Below, one piece after another: positions 1-10,973 of a DNA stretch of 64,000 nucleotides; position 1 is the stretch's first letter, and every line of letters begins with the position of its first letter. The position numbers and the translations under genes are program-made. The notes beneath the pieces were generated by a model. The model was not told the origin of the DNA and did no database searches. It was given only the letters and a program-made list of their open reading frames with translations. The DNA comes from Thiohalocapsa marina (GTDB lineage Bacteria > Pseudomonadota > Gammaproteobacteria > Chromatiales > Chromatiaceae), in NCBI RefSeq assembly GCF_008632335.1, contig NZ_VWXX01000003.1, positions 124,001 to 188,000 of the forward strand. Reading direction: 5' to 3'.

Positions 1-874
1 ATCTGCTGTTCGGCACGCTGAGCACATCGCCGGGGCGTGGCGGCTGGTCGGTCTCGACTTCTGCAACGTACATGCGCCGTTTCAGCTTGCCCAGGTACTG
101 CATCCGCGCGACCACCTCCTGCCCGGTATAGCAGCCCTTGGTGAAGCTGATGCCGTCGATCAGCTGCATGTTGGTCATCTGCGGCACGAAGGTGTCGCTG
201 GTTTCCGGCAACACCGTCGGCAGCCCGGCGCGGATGTCGTGCAGCGCCCAGAGGTCCGCGTCGGCCTCGACGGCGGTGTCGGCAGCCCCGCTCCACAGGG
301 TGCGGGCCTGCTCGGCGGGTCCGATGAACAGGTGGCGCGGGCTGTCCCCCGGCACGCGCACCAGGCTCGCGGCGCCGGCCTGGACCAGGCCGTTGTCGTG
401 CTCCGGCAGGCTGCCGAAGCAGTGGCTCAGGGCGGCATCGGCGCAGCTGCCGATGATGCCCAGGCAGACCAGCGCATCGCTGGCATCCTCGATGCTGACC
501 TGGGCCCGCAGCACGAACAGGCGCAGGCGCTTCATCAGGGGCGCGATCTGGCTGCGCGGCAGCACCAGGAATAGGCTCTGCTCCATGCGTAGCACGCGGA
601 AATTGGCCAGCATCCGGCCCTTCGCGCTGCAATGGCTGCTGAGCTGGGTGTGCTGCGGGGACAGTTCGCGCAGATCATTGCTCACCTGTGCCTGCAGAAA
701 GTCCTCGGCGTCGGGGCCGGCGACGGCGATCAGTCCCAGATGGGACAGGTCCGTGAGCGCGCAGGGGGCGTCCGGCTGCGTGCCGCCTGGGAAACAGGCG
801 CTGCCGGCCAGCGCCCCGGTGTCGCGCAGGGTCGCGGAGCGGGTATGCAGGAATGCTCGCCAGTCTTCATTCAT
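1..874 (-). CDS. ygfZ: YgfZ-type folate-binding protein (3' end outside window)
   Basis: Tetrahydrofolate-binding GcvT-like protein of the YgfZ/CAF17 family, which supports assembly or repair of certain Fe-S enzymes. The minus-strand translation starts MNEDWRAFLHTRSATLRD at the ATG at 874-872 and stays open to position 1, so about 291 codons are present and the C-terminus is missing. The family signature K-G-C-Y-T-G-Q-E with its conserved cysteine is encoded around 130-155, followed by VVARMQYLGKLKRR. The gene is divergent from the RNB exoribonuclease. A second ATG four bases downstream is out of frame. The product call is firm; only the C-terminal end is unseen. Confidence 0.9.
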   Translation of the reverse strand, partial: MNEDWRAFLHTRSATLRDTGALAGSACFPGGTQPDAPCALTDLSHLGLIAVAGPDAEDFLQAQVSNDLRELSPQHTQLSSHCSAKGRMLANFRVLRMEQSLFLVLPRSQIAPLMKRLRLFVLRAQVSIEDASDALVCLGIIGSCADAALSHCFGSLPEHDNGLVQAGAASLVRVPGDSPRHLFIGPAEQARTLWSGAADTAVEADADLWALHDIRAGLPTVLPETSDTFVPQMTNMQLIDGISFTKGCYTGQEVVARMQYLGKLKRRMYVAEVETDQPPRPGDVLSVPNSR

Positions 875-1038
875 TTGGGTGCTCTCGGTAGCTTGCGGGA
901 TGCCGGCGGGAGGAACCGGCCCCGCCGCCGAAATCCGACATGGCAGCGCCGGCGGCATTCCTCAAGCCGTTGCGGCCGGGACGACCTGCGGCAGATGCTG
1001 GTAGCATGCCCGGACGTTGTTCCACTCAAGGTGATTCG
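875..1038. promoter_or_regulatory. Divergent intergenic region between ygfZ and the RNB ribonuclease
   Basis: This 164-base gap lies between two divergent genes and must hold both promoters. No convincing -35/-10 pair was identified. An AAGGTG ribosome-binding motif at 1028-1033 lies five bases before a TTG at 1039 and decides the start of the downstream gene. Confidence 0.4.
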
Positions 1039-2874
1039 TTGACCATTCATCAAGCAGGCGGCCGCGTCGTCGCAGACAGTCTGGTGCTCTACAAGGTCCG
1101 TCCGGCGCGGGTGGTCTCGGTCGGGGAGAAGATCGAGATCCAGGTCGATGGCGGCCAGAACAAGCGCGTCCGGCCCAAGGACATCCGTCTGCTGCATCCC
1201 GGGCCATTGACCCGTCTGACGGATCTGACGCCGTGCGAGGGTCAGATCGACGAGGCCTGGGAACTGCTCGACGGCACCGAGACCGACCTCAAGGAACTGG
1301 CGGAACTGCTTTATGGCGAGTTCACCCCGGCCACGGCCTGGGCAGCCTGGGAACTGCTGGCGGACGGACTCTATTTCGACGGCACGCCGGAGGCCATCCG
1401 CCCGCGCCCGCGGGACGCGATCGAGCGTGACCACGCCGAGCGCGAGGCCAAGGCGCGGGCCGAGCAGGAGCAGCAGGCCTTCATGCAGCGGCTGCAACAG
1501 GGCCGCATCGATGCCGGCGATCGCGACCGGCTGCTAGAGGTGGAGCGTCTGGCGCTGCAGCAGTCCGAGCGCAGCCGGATCCTGAAGGCACTGGACCTGA
1601 CGGAGACGCCGCAGAGTGCACATCGCTTTCTGGTGCGGGTGGGCTACTGGTCAGCGGACCACAACCCCTATCCCGCCCGCTCCGGTCTGGCGCTGACCGA
1701 CCCCGAACTGCCGGTGCCGGCGCTGCCGGACGAGGCGCGTCTGGACCTGACCCATCTGCCAGCCTTCGCCATCGACGACGAAGGCAATCAGGACCCGGAC
1801 GATGCAGTGAGCATCGACGGCGAGCGTATCTGGGTGCATGTGGCGGATGTTGCCGCCCTGGTGCCCCCGGACAGCGAGGCGGACCTCGAGGCGCGCGCCC
1901 GTGGCGCGAACCTGTACCTGCCCGAGGGCATCGTCAACATGCTGCCTGCCGTCGTCACCGAGCAGCTCGGGCTGGGGCTGCAGCCGGTGTCGCCGGCACT
2001 GTCGTTCGGCTTTCGCTGTGGCGAGGACGGAGAACTGGCCGACATCGATATCCGCCCGACCCTGATCCGCGCCGAGCGCCTGAGCTATGCCGAGGCCGAG
2101 ACGCGGCTGCAAGAGGGCCCGCTGGCGCGGCTGGCGGCGGCCGCGGCGCGCTACCGTGCCCGACGCGCCGCCAACGGCTCCGCCAGCATCGACCTGCCCG
2201 AGGTCAGCGTGCGCGTGCGCGATGCGGAGATCCTGATCCGGCCCATCGACCGGCACGGCTCCCGGGCCATGATCACGGATCTGATGCTGATGGCCGGTGA
2301 GGCGGCCGCCCGTTTCTGCACCGAGCGGGCGCTGGCCATTCCGTATGCCACGCAGCCGGCGCCGGAGTCGATCCAGCAGCCGCAGGGCATGGCGGCGATG
2401 TATGCCTACCGGCGCCAGTTCAAGCCCAGCCGCCTGGTGGTGGAGCCCGCGGCGCACTTCGGGCTGGGGCTCGATCGCTACACGCGGGCCACGAGCCCGC
2501 TGCGGCGCTACGCCGACCTGCTGGTACACCAGCAGCTTCGCGCGCTGCTGCGCGGAGACCCGCCGCTGAGCGCGGAGCAGATCAGCGCCCGTGCCGGCGA
2601 GGCGGAGCAAGGTGGCATCGCCGTGCGCCGGGCCGAGCGGCAGTCCAACCAGCACTGGAAGCTGCTCTATCTGCGTCGGCAAAAGGGCTGGCGCGGCGAG
2701 GCGGTGGTGGTGGAACTCGGCGAGCGCAAGGCCACCGTGATCGTGCCGGAACTGGCGCTGGAGGCGCGGGTCCGGGCCCGGCCGGAGCTGGCGCTGGATC
2801 AGCGCATCGCGTTGTCGGTGGCGGAGGTGGACCTGCCGGACCTGGATTGCCGGCTACGGGTTGAGGACGCCTGA
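1039..2874 (+). CDS. RNB-domain exoribonuclease (RNase II/R family)
   Basis: Predicted 3'-5' exoribonuclease, 611 aa from the TTG start. The catalytic RNB domain spans about residues 235-530. It shows the acidic metal-binding cluster (DEGNQDPDDAVS, then HVADVAALV) and the C-terminal signature RYTRATSPLRRYADLLVHQQL. A short basic N-terminal region and a C-terminal S1-like stretch flank it. It is shorter than typical RNase R and resembles the compact RNase II-like proteins of purple and sulfur-oxidising gammaproteobacteria. An in-frame ATG at 940 would add 33 residues of unnatural sequence. The TTG at 1039 has AAGGTG at a good distance, so it is preferred. It converges on the gene ending at 2921. 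Confidence 0.85.
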   Translation: MTIHQAGGRVVADSLVLYKVRPARVVSVGEKIEIQVDGGQNKRVRPKDIRLLHPGPLTRLTDLTPCEGQIDEAWELLDGTETDLKELAELLYGEFTPATAWAAWELLADGLYFDGTPEAIRPRPRDAIERDHAEREAKARAEQEQQAFMQRLQQGRIDAGDRDRLLEVERLALQQSERSRILKALDLTETPQSAHRFLVRVGYWSADHNPYPARSGLALTDPELPVPALPDEARLDLTHLPAFAIDDEGNQDPDDAVSIDGERIWVHVADVAALVPPDSEADLEARARGANLYLPEGIVNMLPAVVTEQLGLGLQPVSPALSFGFRCGEDGELADIDIRPTLIRAERLSYAEAETRLQEGPLARLAAAAARYRARRAANGSASIDLPEVSVRVRDAEILIRPIDRHGSRAMITDLMLMAGEAAARFCTERALAIPYATQPAPESIQQPQGMAAMYAYRRQFKPSRLVVEPAAHFGLGLDRYTRATSPLRRYADLLVHQQLRALLRGDPPLSAEQISARAGEAEQGGIAVRRAERQSNQHWKLLYLRRQKGWRGEAVVVELGERKATVIVPELALEARVRARPELALDQRIALSVAEVDLPDLDCRLRVEDA

Positions 2875-2920
2875 CCGCCGATACCTGGCCGGCTCAGGCC
2901 GTGGCCTGATTCCGCAGGCC

Positions 2921-3604
2921 CTATTGCGGGGCCTGGTCAGATGTCGCCGGCAGCAGCGCCCGCGCCCGATCGAAATCCGCCGGGGTCAGGTACTGGATGA
3001 CGACGCCGCCGTCGCGGTCGCGGGCGATGTCCATGCCGCGGTCCGGATAGAGCCAGTGTTCGACGCCGTTCTCTTCGGTGCGCCGTTCGGCAGGGGCGCC
3101 GAAGTTGCCCTCGATGTCGCGGGGCTCAAGGCTCTTCCAGGGCAGGTAGGTCAGGCTGCGGATGGGCTCGCCGGCCAGGGCCTCGACGTCCGTCGGATCC
3201 ATCTTCACCTTGCGGCTGCCGCTGCCGGTCTTGCTCACGCGCAGGCCGCGGTCGAACATGCCCGCCAGGCGCTCCTCGCTCAGCGCCAGCGTGACGATCC
3301 AGTCGGCGCGCAGGTTGCTGAGCAGGATGTCGTCGAAGTAGACCTCCACGGCATGGCTGCCGTCGGGATTCTGGAACAGGTTGACCTTGCCCTCCTCGCC
3401 GAGCAGGGCGCGGACGTCACTCAGCGAGCTAACACCGATGGTCAGGTCGAACACCCGGGGCTGACCGACGGGGTCGCGGGTCACGTCCCAGGGGTAGAGG
3501 CGCAGGCCGGCGCGCTCGTCCGGGATGATCGACAGCAGCAGCCAGATGCCGATGAAGCCCATGAGCGCGGCGGCGAGGACGGACAGGATGATCTTGCGGT
3601 CCAT
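2921..3604 (-). CDS. Membrane-anchored protein of unknown function
   Basis: Protein of 227 aa not assigned to a named family. The N-terminus MDRKIILSVLAAALMGFIG continues IWLLLSI, one transmembrane segment or uncleaved signal anchor (residues 5-26), so the rest is probably periplasmic. The soluble part includes LYPWDVTRDP and DLTIGVSSLSDVRALLGEEG, reminiscent of small lipoprotein-assembly-like (SmpA/BamE-type) repeats in which gene length, GKVNLF and WLYPDRGM segments form beta structure; this resemblance is weak. The ATG at 3604 is chosen over a longer frame from 3679 because the extra residues are proline-rich and precede the membrane segment. It lies 34 bases after the Mth938-like gene and may be co-transcribed with thiC. 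Confidence 0.6.
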   Translation of the reverse strand: MDRKIILSVLAAALMGFIGIWLLLSIIPDERAGLRLYPWDVTRDPVGQPRVFDLTIGVSSLSDVRALLGEEGKVNLFQNPDGSHAVEVYFDDILLSNLRADWIVTLALSEERLAGMFDRGLRVSKTGSGSRKVKMDPTDVEALAGEPIRSLTYLPWKSLEPRDIEGNFGAPAERRTEENGVEHWLYPDRGMDIARDRDGGVVIQYLTPADFDRARALLPATSDQAPQ

Positions 3605-3638
3605 GGATGTTCCGGGTGGGGGCGGAGGACGCTGGGCT

Positions 3639-4010
3639 TCAGTCCGGCAGCAGGCCGGCGACCACGCGCCGGCCCTCACTGACCAGGATGTTGTAGGTGC
3701 GGCAGGCGGCGCCGGTGTCCATGATCTCGACGCCGATGCCGCGCGCCAGCAGCCCAGCGTACAGGGTCGGGTCTGGAAAGCGCTGCACCTGCCCGGTGCC
3801 GATGATCACCACCTGCGGCTCGGCGGCGAGCAGGGCCTCGAGGTGACCCGCCGTCAGGTCTCCGGCGGCGGCCGGTCCCCAGTCGGTGCTGACCGATTGT
3901 GCAGTGACCATCAGGGCGCCGCTGTAATCCTGGCCGTTGATGCGGACGCGGCCGGCATCGTAGGCCTCGATCAGGTTGGTGCCGCTGTCTGCGATCTCGG
4001 AGAATTTCAT
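3639..4010 (-). CDS. Mth938-like domain protein
   Basis: Small soluble protein of 123 aa with the Mth938/AAMDC fold. The sequence reads NGQDYSGALMVTAQSV, then QVVIIGTGQVQRFPDPTLY and GIGVEIMDTGAACRTYNIL with VVAGLLPD at the end. This is typical of the family, whose biochemical role is not settled. The start at 4010 gives the usual family length; a longer open frame upstream overlaps the end of thiC and is not needed. It lies 52 bases downstream of thiC on the same strand, with the 227-aa membrane protein next, so the three may be one transcript under TPP control. Confidence 0.85.
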   Translation of the reverse strand: MKFSEIADSGTNLIEAYDAGRVRINGQDYSGALMVTAQSVSTDWGPAAAGDLTAGHLEALLAAEPQVVIIGTGQVQRFPDPTLYAGLLARGIGVEIMDTGAACRTYNILVSEGRRVVAGLLPD

Positions 4011-4062
4011 GGTGTGATCGGGGCCTGGAACGTCGTGCCTGCTGCCTTCGGATTCCCTGACC

Positions 4063-6186
<2,124 letters not shown>

Positions 6187-6219
6187 AGCCGATCAAGCTA
6201 TAGAAAGCGCCGGCGGATT

Positions 6220-6651
6220 TCAACCCGTGGCGATGTAGCGTGTCAGGTCGTCGATGGTGATCTGCTGCTCGCGAATGATGGCGGCCACCAGGTCGCCGAT
6301 GGAGATCAGCCCCACCAGCTCGCGGTCCGTCATGACCGGCAGATGTCGGGTGCGATACTCGGTGATCAGGGCTATGCAGGCATCGCTGTCGGTACCGAGG
6401 GCTACCCGGGGGATGTCGGTGCGCATGATGTCGCGCACCCGCGTATCTCTGGACGAGCGGCCCAGCAGCGCGACACCTCGGGCATATTGCCGCTCCGAGA
6501 TCAGGCCCACCACGTCGGCGCCCTCCATGACCACCAGTGCGCCGATGTCATGGGTCGCCATTTCGCCGATGGCGTCCAGAACGCTGGCATCCGCGTCGAT
6601 GGTCCAGACTTGGTGGCCCTTGTGCTCAAGGATCTGTTGTACGGTGATCAT
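6220..6651 (-). CDS. Tandem CBS-domain protein
   Basis: Small protein of 143 aa made of two CBS motifs, a Bateman module of the kind that binds adenosyl ligands such as AMP or ATP. The first half starts MITVQQILEHKGHQVWTIDA with the typical DAIGEMATHDIGALVVMEG strand-helix pattern. The second half repeats this with VRDIMRTDIPRVALGTDSDACIALITEYRTRHLPVM and ELVGLISIGDLV. No fused catalytic or transport domain is present, so it is probably a stand-alone regulatory subunit or sensor with an unknown partner. It lies upstream of the thiC riboswitch on the same strand and divergent from glcB; functional linkage to either is not evident. Confidence 0.9.
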   Translation of the reverse strand: MITVQQILEHKGHQVWTIDADASVLDAIGEMATHDIGALVVMEGADVVGLISERQYARGVALLGRSSRDTRVRDIMRTDIPRVALGTDSDACIALITEYRTRHLPVMTDRELVGLISIGDLVAAIIREQQITIDDLTRYIATG

Positions 6652-7012
6652 GGGCGTTCTCCGTCGTGGCTGTTTCTCACGCGACTTCCTGCGCTATTTC
6701 CAGCGATTTATCCTACAAAGATAGACAACTTTTCCCATGCATCGGCTGTTGTGGTGCGGGTTCCGCGGCAACGGCCTCGTGGTGGCCGCGGGGATTGATT
6801 GATTTTGGCAATTTAAAATCTTTATATAATTTATAATGATAATACATGCCGGTCCGCATATGAGAAAGTTGGTCCTTTCAGCATTTTCCCTGCGGGGCAG
6901 GATGCCTCGCCATTTATAGCCAGGAGGCCAATAAATCAGCGTCCCTCTAGAGTGGCGATCAGGCCGGTGATCGGCCGCATATCATGACAAGCGTGGATGG
7001 AGTAACTGAATC
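6652..7012 (+). promoter_or_regulatory. AT-rich leader and promoter region of glcB
   Basis: This 361-base gap separates the divergent CBS gene and glcB. Around 6795-6845 the sequence drops to very low GC with two overlapping TATAAT hexamers (6825-6830 and 6832-6837) and TTGGCA at 6805-6810. The spacings are not ideal, so the exact -35/-10 pairing is open. A two-hairpin repeat occupies 6879-6941. No open reading frame of credible coding quality was seen. Confidence 0.5.
6879..6941 (+). repeat. GGA-loop hairpin repeat, copy 1 (glcB leader)
   Basis: Two hairpins in tandem. The first pairs GCGGGGC with GCCTCGC around an AGGAT loop, the second pairs GCC with GGC around AGGA and ends in CCAATAAATCAGC. 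The same blocks recur at 22650-22777 and 46341-46377, always on the same strand as the downstream gene. The GGA-in-loop arrangement matches the CsrA/RsmA recognition pattern, but the element could equally be a dispersed palindromic repeat. Confidence 0.55.
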
Positions 7013-9196
7013 ATGTCTCGATACGTGGAAGTGGGCGGTCTGCAGGTCGCCAGACCCCTGTATGATCTGGTGGCGGATGAGATCGCGCCGGGCACCGGCG
7101 TGACCGCGGAGGCCTTCTGGGCCGCGCTGGCGGATATCGTTGCCGAACTCGGGCCGCGCACCCGTGCGCTGCTTGAGCGGCGCGACGCGCTGCAGGCGCA
7201 GATCGACCAATGGCACCGGGGCCATCGCGGCCAGCCGTTCGACTTGCCGGCCTACCGCGATTTTCTGACCGGGATCGGCTATCTCGAGCCCGAGGGTCCG
7301 GACTTCACCGTGACCACGGCCGATGTGGATCCGGAGATCGCCAGCGTGGCCGGCCCGCAATTGGTGGTACCGGTGAACAACGCCCGCTACGCCCTCAACG
7401 CGGCCAATGCCCGCTGGGGCAGCCTGTATGACGCCCTCTACGGCTGCGACGCCATTGCCGAGGACGATGGTGCCGAGCGGACGGCGGGTTTCAACCCGGT
7501 GCGGGGCGCACGGGTGGTGGCCTATGCAAACGAGTTCCTGGACCTGCATCTGCCGCTGACCGACGGGGGATCTCATGCCCGGGTCAGCGCCTATCGTGTG
7601 GCGGGCGGCGCCTTGGTGGCCGAGGCGATGGACGGCACCGCGCTCGGGCTGGCGGATCCGGCCCAGTTCGTCGGTTATCAGGGGGCAGCCGACGCGCCGA
7701 CGGCGATCCTGCTGCGGCACCACGGCCTGCACGTGGAACTGCTGGTGGATCGTGACCATCCCATCGGCAGCACCAGTCCGTCCGGGGTCAGGGACCTGGT
7801 GCTGGAGGCAGCGGTGACGGCGATCCAGGATTGTGAGGACTCGGTGGCCGCCGTCGACGCCGAAGACAAGGTGGTGGTCTACCGCAACTGGCTCGGGCTG
7901 ATGCGCGGCGACCTGACCGCCAGCTTCAGCAAGGACGGCGCGACCCGCGAGCGCCGGCTGAACGCCGACCGCGTCTACACGGCCGCCGACGGCGGCACAC
8001 TGAACCTGCCCGGTCGCAGCCTGATGCTGGTGCGCAACGTCGGCCACCTGATGACCACCGACGCGGTGCTGACTGCCGACGGTGCCGAGATCCCGGAGGG
8101 CATCCTCGACGGCATGGTGACCGTGCTGGCGGCCATGCACGACCTGAACGGTCTGGGCGCTTTGCGCAACAGCCGCACCGGCAGCGTCTACATCGTCAAG
8201 CCCAAGATGCACGGCCCGGACGAGGTGCAGCTGGCGGTGGATCTGTTCGCCCGCATCGAGGACGCCCTGGGTCTGCCGCGCAATACCCTCAAGATCGGTA
8301 TCATGGACGAGGAACGGCGCACCACGGTGAACCTGAAGGAGTGCATCCGCCGCGCCAGTGAGCGGGTGATCTTCATCAATACCGGCTTTCTTGATCGGAC
8401 CGGCGACGAGATGCACACGAGCATGGAGGCCGGCCCGATGCTGCGCAAGGGCGCCATGAAGACCGCTCCCTGGCTGCTGGCCTACGAGGACTGGAACGTC
8501 GATGTCGGTCTGACCTGCGGGCTGCGCGGGCATGCCCAGATTGGCAAGGGCATGTGGACGGCGCCGGACGAGATGCGCGCCATGATCGAGGCCAAGGCCG
8601 CCCATCCCCAGGCCGGTGCCAGCTGCGCCTGGGTGCCGTCGCCCACCGGCGCGACCCTGCACGCCATGCACTACCACCAGGTGGATGTGGCCGCGCGTCA
8701 GGCGGAACTGCTGGCGGGCGGCCGTCGCGCCACCCTGGAGGCCATTCTGACCATCCCGGTGGCGGCGCCGGAGGCCGTGGCGGGCTGGTCGGCGCAGGAC
8801 ATCCAGCAGGAACTGGACAACAACTGCCAGGGCATTCTCGGCTACGTGGTGCGCTGGATCGACCAGGGCATCGGCTGCTCCAAGGTGCCGGACATCACCG
8901 ACGTTGGCCTGATGGAAGACCGCGCCACCCTGCGCATCTCCAGCCAGCACATCGCCAACTGGCTGCACCACGGCGTTGTCCAGCGGGACCAGGTCATGGC
9001 CAGCCTCAGGCGCATGGCCGAGGTGGTTGATCGCCAGAATGCCGCGGACCCTCTCTACCGGCCGATGGCCCCCGGGTTCGACGGCGTCGCCTTCCAGGCC
9101 GCGTGCGACCTGATCTTCAACGGCCGCGATGAGCCCAACGGCTACACCGAGCCGGCCCTGCACCGCCGCCGCCGCGAGCGCAAGGCGCAGGGCTGA
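7013..9196 (+). CDS. glcB: Malate synthase G
   Basis: Cytosolic enzyme condensing glyoxylate and acetyl-CoA to malate, part of the glyoxylate/glycolate pathway. The 727-aa length is standard for isoform G. Landmarks are the N-terminal clasp ([19 protein letters not shown]), the glyoxylate/Mg site region [20 protein letters not shown] with the catalytic arginine, [11 protein letters not shown], and the C-terminal plug [20 protein letters not shown] with the acetyl-CoA-binding half. No isocitrate lyase or glycolate oxidase gene is adjacent. A strong promoter-like AT-rich leader precedes it and a GC-rich inverted repeat follows. Confidence 0.98.
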   Translation: MSRYVEVGGLQVARPLYDLVADEIAPGTGVTAEAFWAALADIVAELGPRTRALLERRDALQAQIDQWHRGHRGQPFDLPAYRDFLTGIGYLEPEGPDFTVTTADVDPEIASVAGPQLVVPVNNARYALNAANARWGSLYDALYGCDAIAEDDGAERTAGFNPVRGARVVAYANEFLDLHLPLTDGGSHARVSAYRVAGGALVAEAMDGTALGLADPAQFVGYQGAADAPTAILLRHHGLHVELLVDRDHPIGSTSPSGVRDLVLEAAVTAIQDCEDSVAAVDAEDKVVVYRNWLGLMRGDLTASFSKDGATRERRLNADRVYTAADGGTLNLPGRSLMLVRNVGHLMTTDAVLTADGAEIPEGILDGMVTVLAAMHDLNGLGALRNSRTGSVYIVKPKMHGPDEVQLAVDLFARIEDALGLPRNTLKIGIMDEERRTTVNLKECIRRASERVIFINTGFLDRTGDEMHTSMEAGPMLRKGAMKTAPWLLAYEDWNVDVGLTCGLRGHAQIGKGMWTAPDEMRAMIEAKAAHPQAGASCAWVPSPTGATLHAMHYHQVDVAARQAELLAGGRRATLEAILTIPVAAPEAVAGWSAQDIQQELDNNCQGILGYVVRWIDQGIGCSKVPDITDVGLMEDRATLRISSQHIANWLHHGVVQRDQVMASLRRMAEVVDRQNAADPLYRPMAPGFDGVAFQAACDLIFNGRDEPNGYTEPALHRRRRERKAQG

Positions 9197-9207
9197 GTGT
9201 TGCGGTG

Positions 9208-9237
9208 ACGGCGTGCCCGGCTGCCCGGGCACGCCGT
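9208..9237 (+). terminator. Strong inverted repeat after glcB
   Basis: A near-perfect GC-rich stem (ACGGCGTGCCCGG paired with its complement around CTG) begins 12 bases after the glcB stop codon. There is no following U-run, only TTCACC, so it would be an atypical intrinsic terminator or a 3'-end-stabilising hairpin. Confidence 0.5.
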
Positions 9238-9354
9238 TCACCGCTGACTTGCCGGCCCCCGCGTTTCCGGCCCCCGTGTTTCCGGCTCTGGCCGGCGGAC
9301 ATGGCCGCATCGGCGCGCCTCGCTATAGCTGTTGCGAATGAGCTTTCGGTTTTC

Positions 9355-9458
9355 GTGGGTTGGGTGTAGGCGGTCTGGGGGCGCCGTGAATACATCCATG
9401 TAGGCTTCACGATCGCATCCCTGCGATCGAGACCCCAGAGCGCCGACACCCAACCCAC
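9355..9458. repeat. Three-way-junction palindromic element
   Basis: Two 26-base arms (9355-9380 and 9433-9458) match as inverted repeats at 24 of 26 positions. They enclose two more hairpins: 9386-9410 (GTGAA...TTCAC with ACAT/ATGT) and 9410-9429 (CGATCGCA TCCC TGCGATCG). It lies between the convergent glcB and photolyase genes. The core GTGAATACATCCATGTAGG is, from memory, a common dispersed palindrome in gammaproteobacterial genomes; this was not verified. Confidence 0.75.
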
Positions 9459-9473
9459 TCAAGCCGGGTCGGC

Positions 9474-10937
9474 TTAGGTTCCTTGCTTGATCTGATCGTA
9501 GGCGGCGAGGGCCTCTGCACGGGAGCCCTTGAGGTCGACCACCGGCAGCGGGTAGTCCGTGCCGAGGCGGACGCCGCAGGGCTGCAGCAGGGCGGTCGGC
9601 GCCTCCCACGGCTGATGGATGAACTTGTCCGGCAGCCGGTTCAGCTCCGGGCACCAGCGACGCACGTAGCGGCCCTTCGGGTCGAAGCGCTCGCCCTGGC
9701 GCACGGGATTGAAGATGCGAAAGTAGGGCGCCGCATCGGCGCCGCTGCCGGCGCTCCATTGCCAGCCCTGGGTGTTGCTGGCCAGATCGGCGTCCACCAG
9801 GGTGTCCCAGAACCAGCGCGCGCCCTGTTGCCACGACAGCCGCAGGTTCTTGGTCAGCAGCGACGCCACGATCATGCGCACGCGGTTGTGCATCCAGCCG
9901 GTGTGCCAGAGCTCGCGCATGCCGGCATCGACGATGGGGATGCCGGTGCGGCCCTGCTGCCAGGCCCGCAGCAGCGCGTCTTGCGGATCGTCGCGCCACG
10001 GGAAGGAGCTGAACTTGGGGTCCAGCGGCGCGTCGGTGGTCTGCGGAAAGTGATACAGCAGTTGCAGGCTGAAGTCGCGCCAGCCCAGTTCGCGCAGGTA
10101 ATGCGCGCGGTCGTCCTCGCTGTCGCGCCGGTCGTTCGCGCCGCCGTCCTGTGCCCCGCCGATTGTCGCCAGCAGCTGCCGCGGTCCGATCTCGCCCCAA
10201 TGCAGATGGGGCGACAGCATCGAGGTGCCGTGTTCCGCGGGCAGGTCTCGGCCCTCGCGGTACCCGTGCACGGGGCCGGCCAGAAAGGCCCGCAGCCGCG
10301 CCGCGGCGCCGGCCTCGCCGGGTTGCCAGGTGGCGTCAAGCCCTGCGTCCCACCGGATCCTGGGCAGCAGCCCCAGGGCATCCACGCCCAGGGATGGGAT
10401 GTCTGCCGCCACCGGCGGCAGGGCGTCCGGTCTCGGCAGCGGCCGACCGACCTGGTCGAGCTGGCCGACGCAGCGGCGCCAGTAGGGCGTGAACACCCGG
10501 TAGGGCGCGCCGGCGCCGGTCTGCACCTGCCAGGGCTCCAGCAGCATGGCCGCGTTGAAGCTGTCGCAGGCGATGCCGTCCGCCCGCAGGGCCTGTTTGA
10601 CGGCGGTGTCGCGGCGGATGGTGGCCGGGTCGTAGAGGCGGTTCCACAGGCAGTGCGTCGCGCCAGTCTGCCCGATCAGGCCGCGCAGGGTAGCAAGGCT
10701 GTCGCCGCGGGCAATGATCAGTCGGGAGCCGAGCCCCGCCAGGTCCTTGGCCAGGGCCGACAGGCTGTGGTGCAGCCACCAGCACGATGCCGCCCCGGGC
10801 TCCCAGGGTGCCTCTTCATGCGGCGCATGGATGTAGACCGGGACGACGCGCTCGCACCGCGCCAGGGCCTCGGACAGGGCCGGGTTGTCGGTCAGGCGCA
10901 GGTCGCGGCGCAGCCAGAGGATGGCGGTGTCGGGCAT
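9474..10937 (-). CDS. phrB: Deoxyribodipyrimidine photolyase
   Basis: Light-dependent repair enzyme for cyclobutane pyrimidine dimers, 487 aa. The N-terminal Rossmann-like antenna domain starts DTAILWLRRDLRLTDNPAL (about residues 1-170). The C-terminal FAD domain contains HLHWGEIGPRQL, RELGWRDFSLQLLYHFP, GIPIVDAGMRELWHTGWMHN with the FAD-contacting segment, and WSAGSGADAAPYFRIFNP. The length and motifs fit class I CPD photolyases. It reads towards glcB and ends next to the palindromic element. The upstream dienelactone-hydrolase-like gene ends 36 bases away on the same strand. Confidence 0.95.
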   Translation of the reverse strand: MPDTAILWLRRDLRLTDNPALSEALARCERVVPVYIHAPHEEAPWEPGAASCWWLHHSLSALAKDLAGLGSRLIIARGDSLATLRGLIGQTGATHCLWNRLYDPATIRRDTAVKQALRADGIACDSFNAAMLLEPWQVQTGAGAPYRVFTPYWRRCVGQLDQVGRPLPRPDALPPVAADIPSLGVDALGLLPRIRWDAGLDATWQPGEAGAAARLRAFLAGPVHGYREGRDLPAEHGTSMLSPHLHWGEIGPRQLLATIGGAQDGGANDRRDSEDDRAHYLRELGWRDFSLQLLYHFPQTTDAPLDPKFSSFPWRDDPQDALLRAWQQGRTGIPIVDAGMRELWHTGWMHNRVRMIVASLLTKNLRLSWQQGARWFWDTLVDADLASNTQGWQWSAGSGADAAPYFRIFNPVRQGERFDPKGRYVRRWCPELNRLPDKFIHQPWEAPTALLQPCGVRLGTDYPLPVVDLKGSRAEALAAYDQIKQGT

Positions 10938-10973
10938 GGGGCTGGGCGGGCAGCAGGCCGGTGCCGGCGGCGA

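Noticed and set aside
940-1038. ATG start of the RNB ribonuclease at 940
   Set aside because: The extra residues are not family-like and the TTG at 1039 has a proper AAGGTG site.
6959-9310. Long minus-strand frame across glcB
   Set aside because: Antisense shadow of malate synthase G, with His/Arg-rich composition typical of shadows.
9355-9458. tRNA or attC-like site
   Set aside because: The cloverleaf-like shape lacks the tRNA T-arm and anticodon features, and there is no integron integrase or gene cassette nearby.
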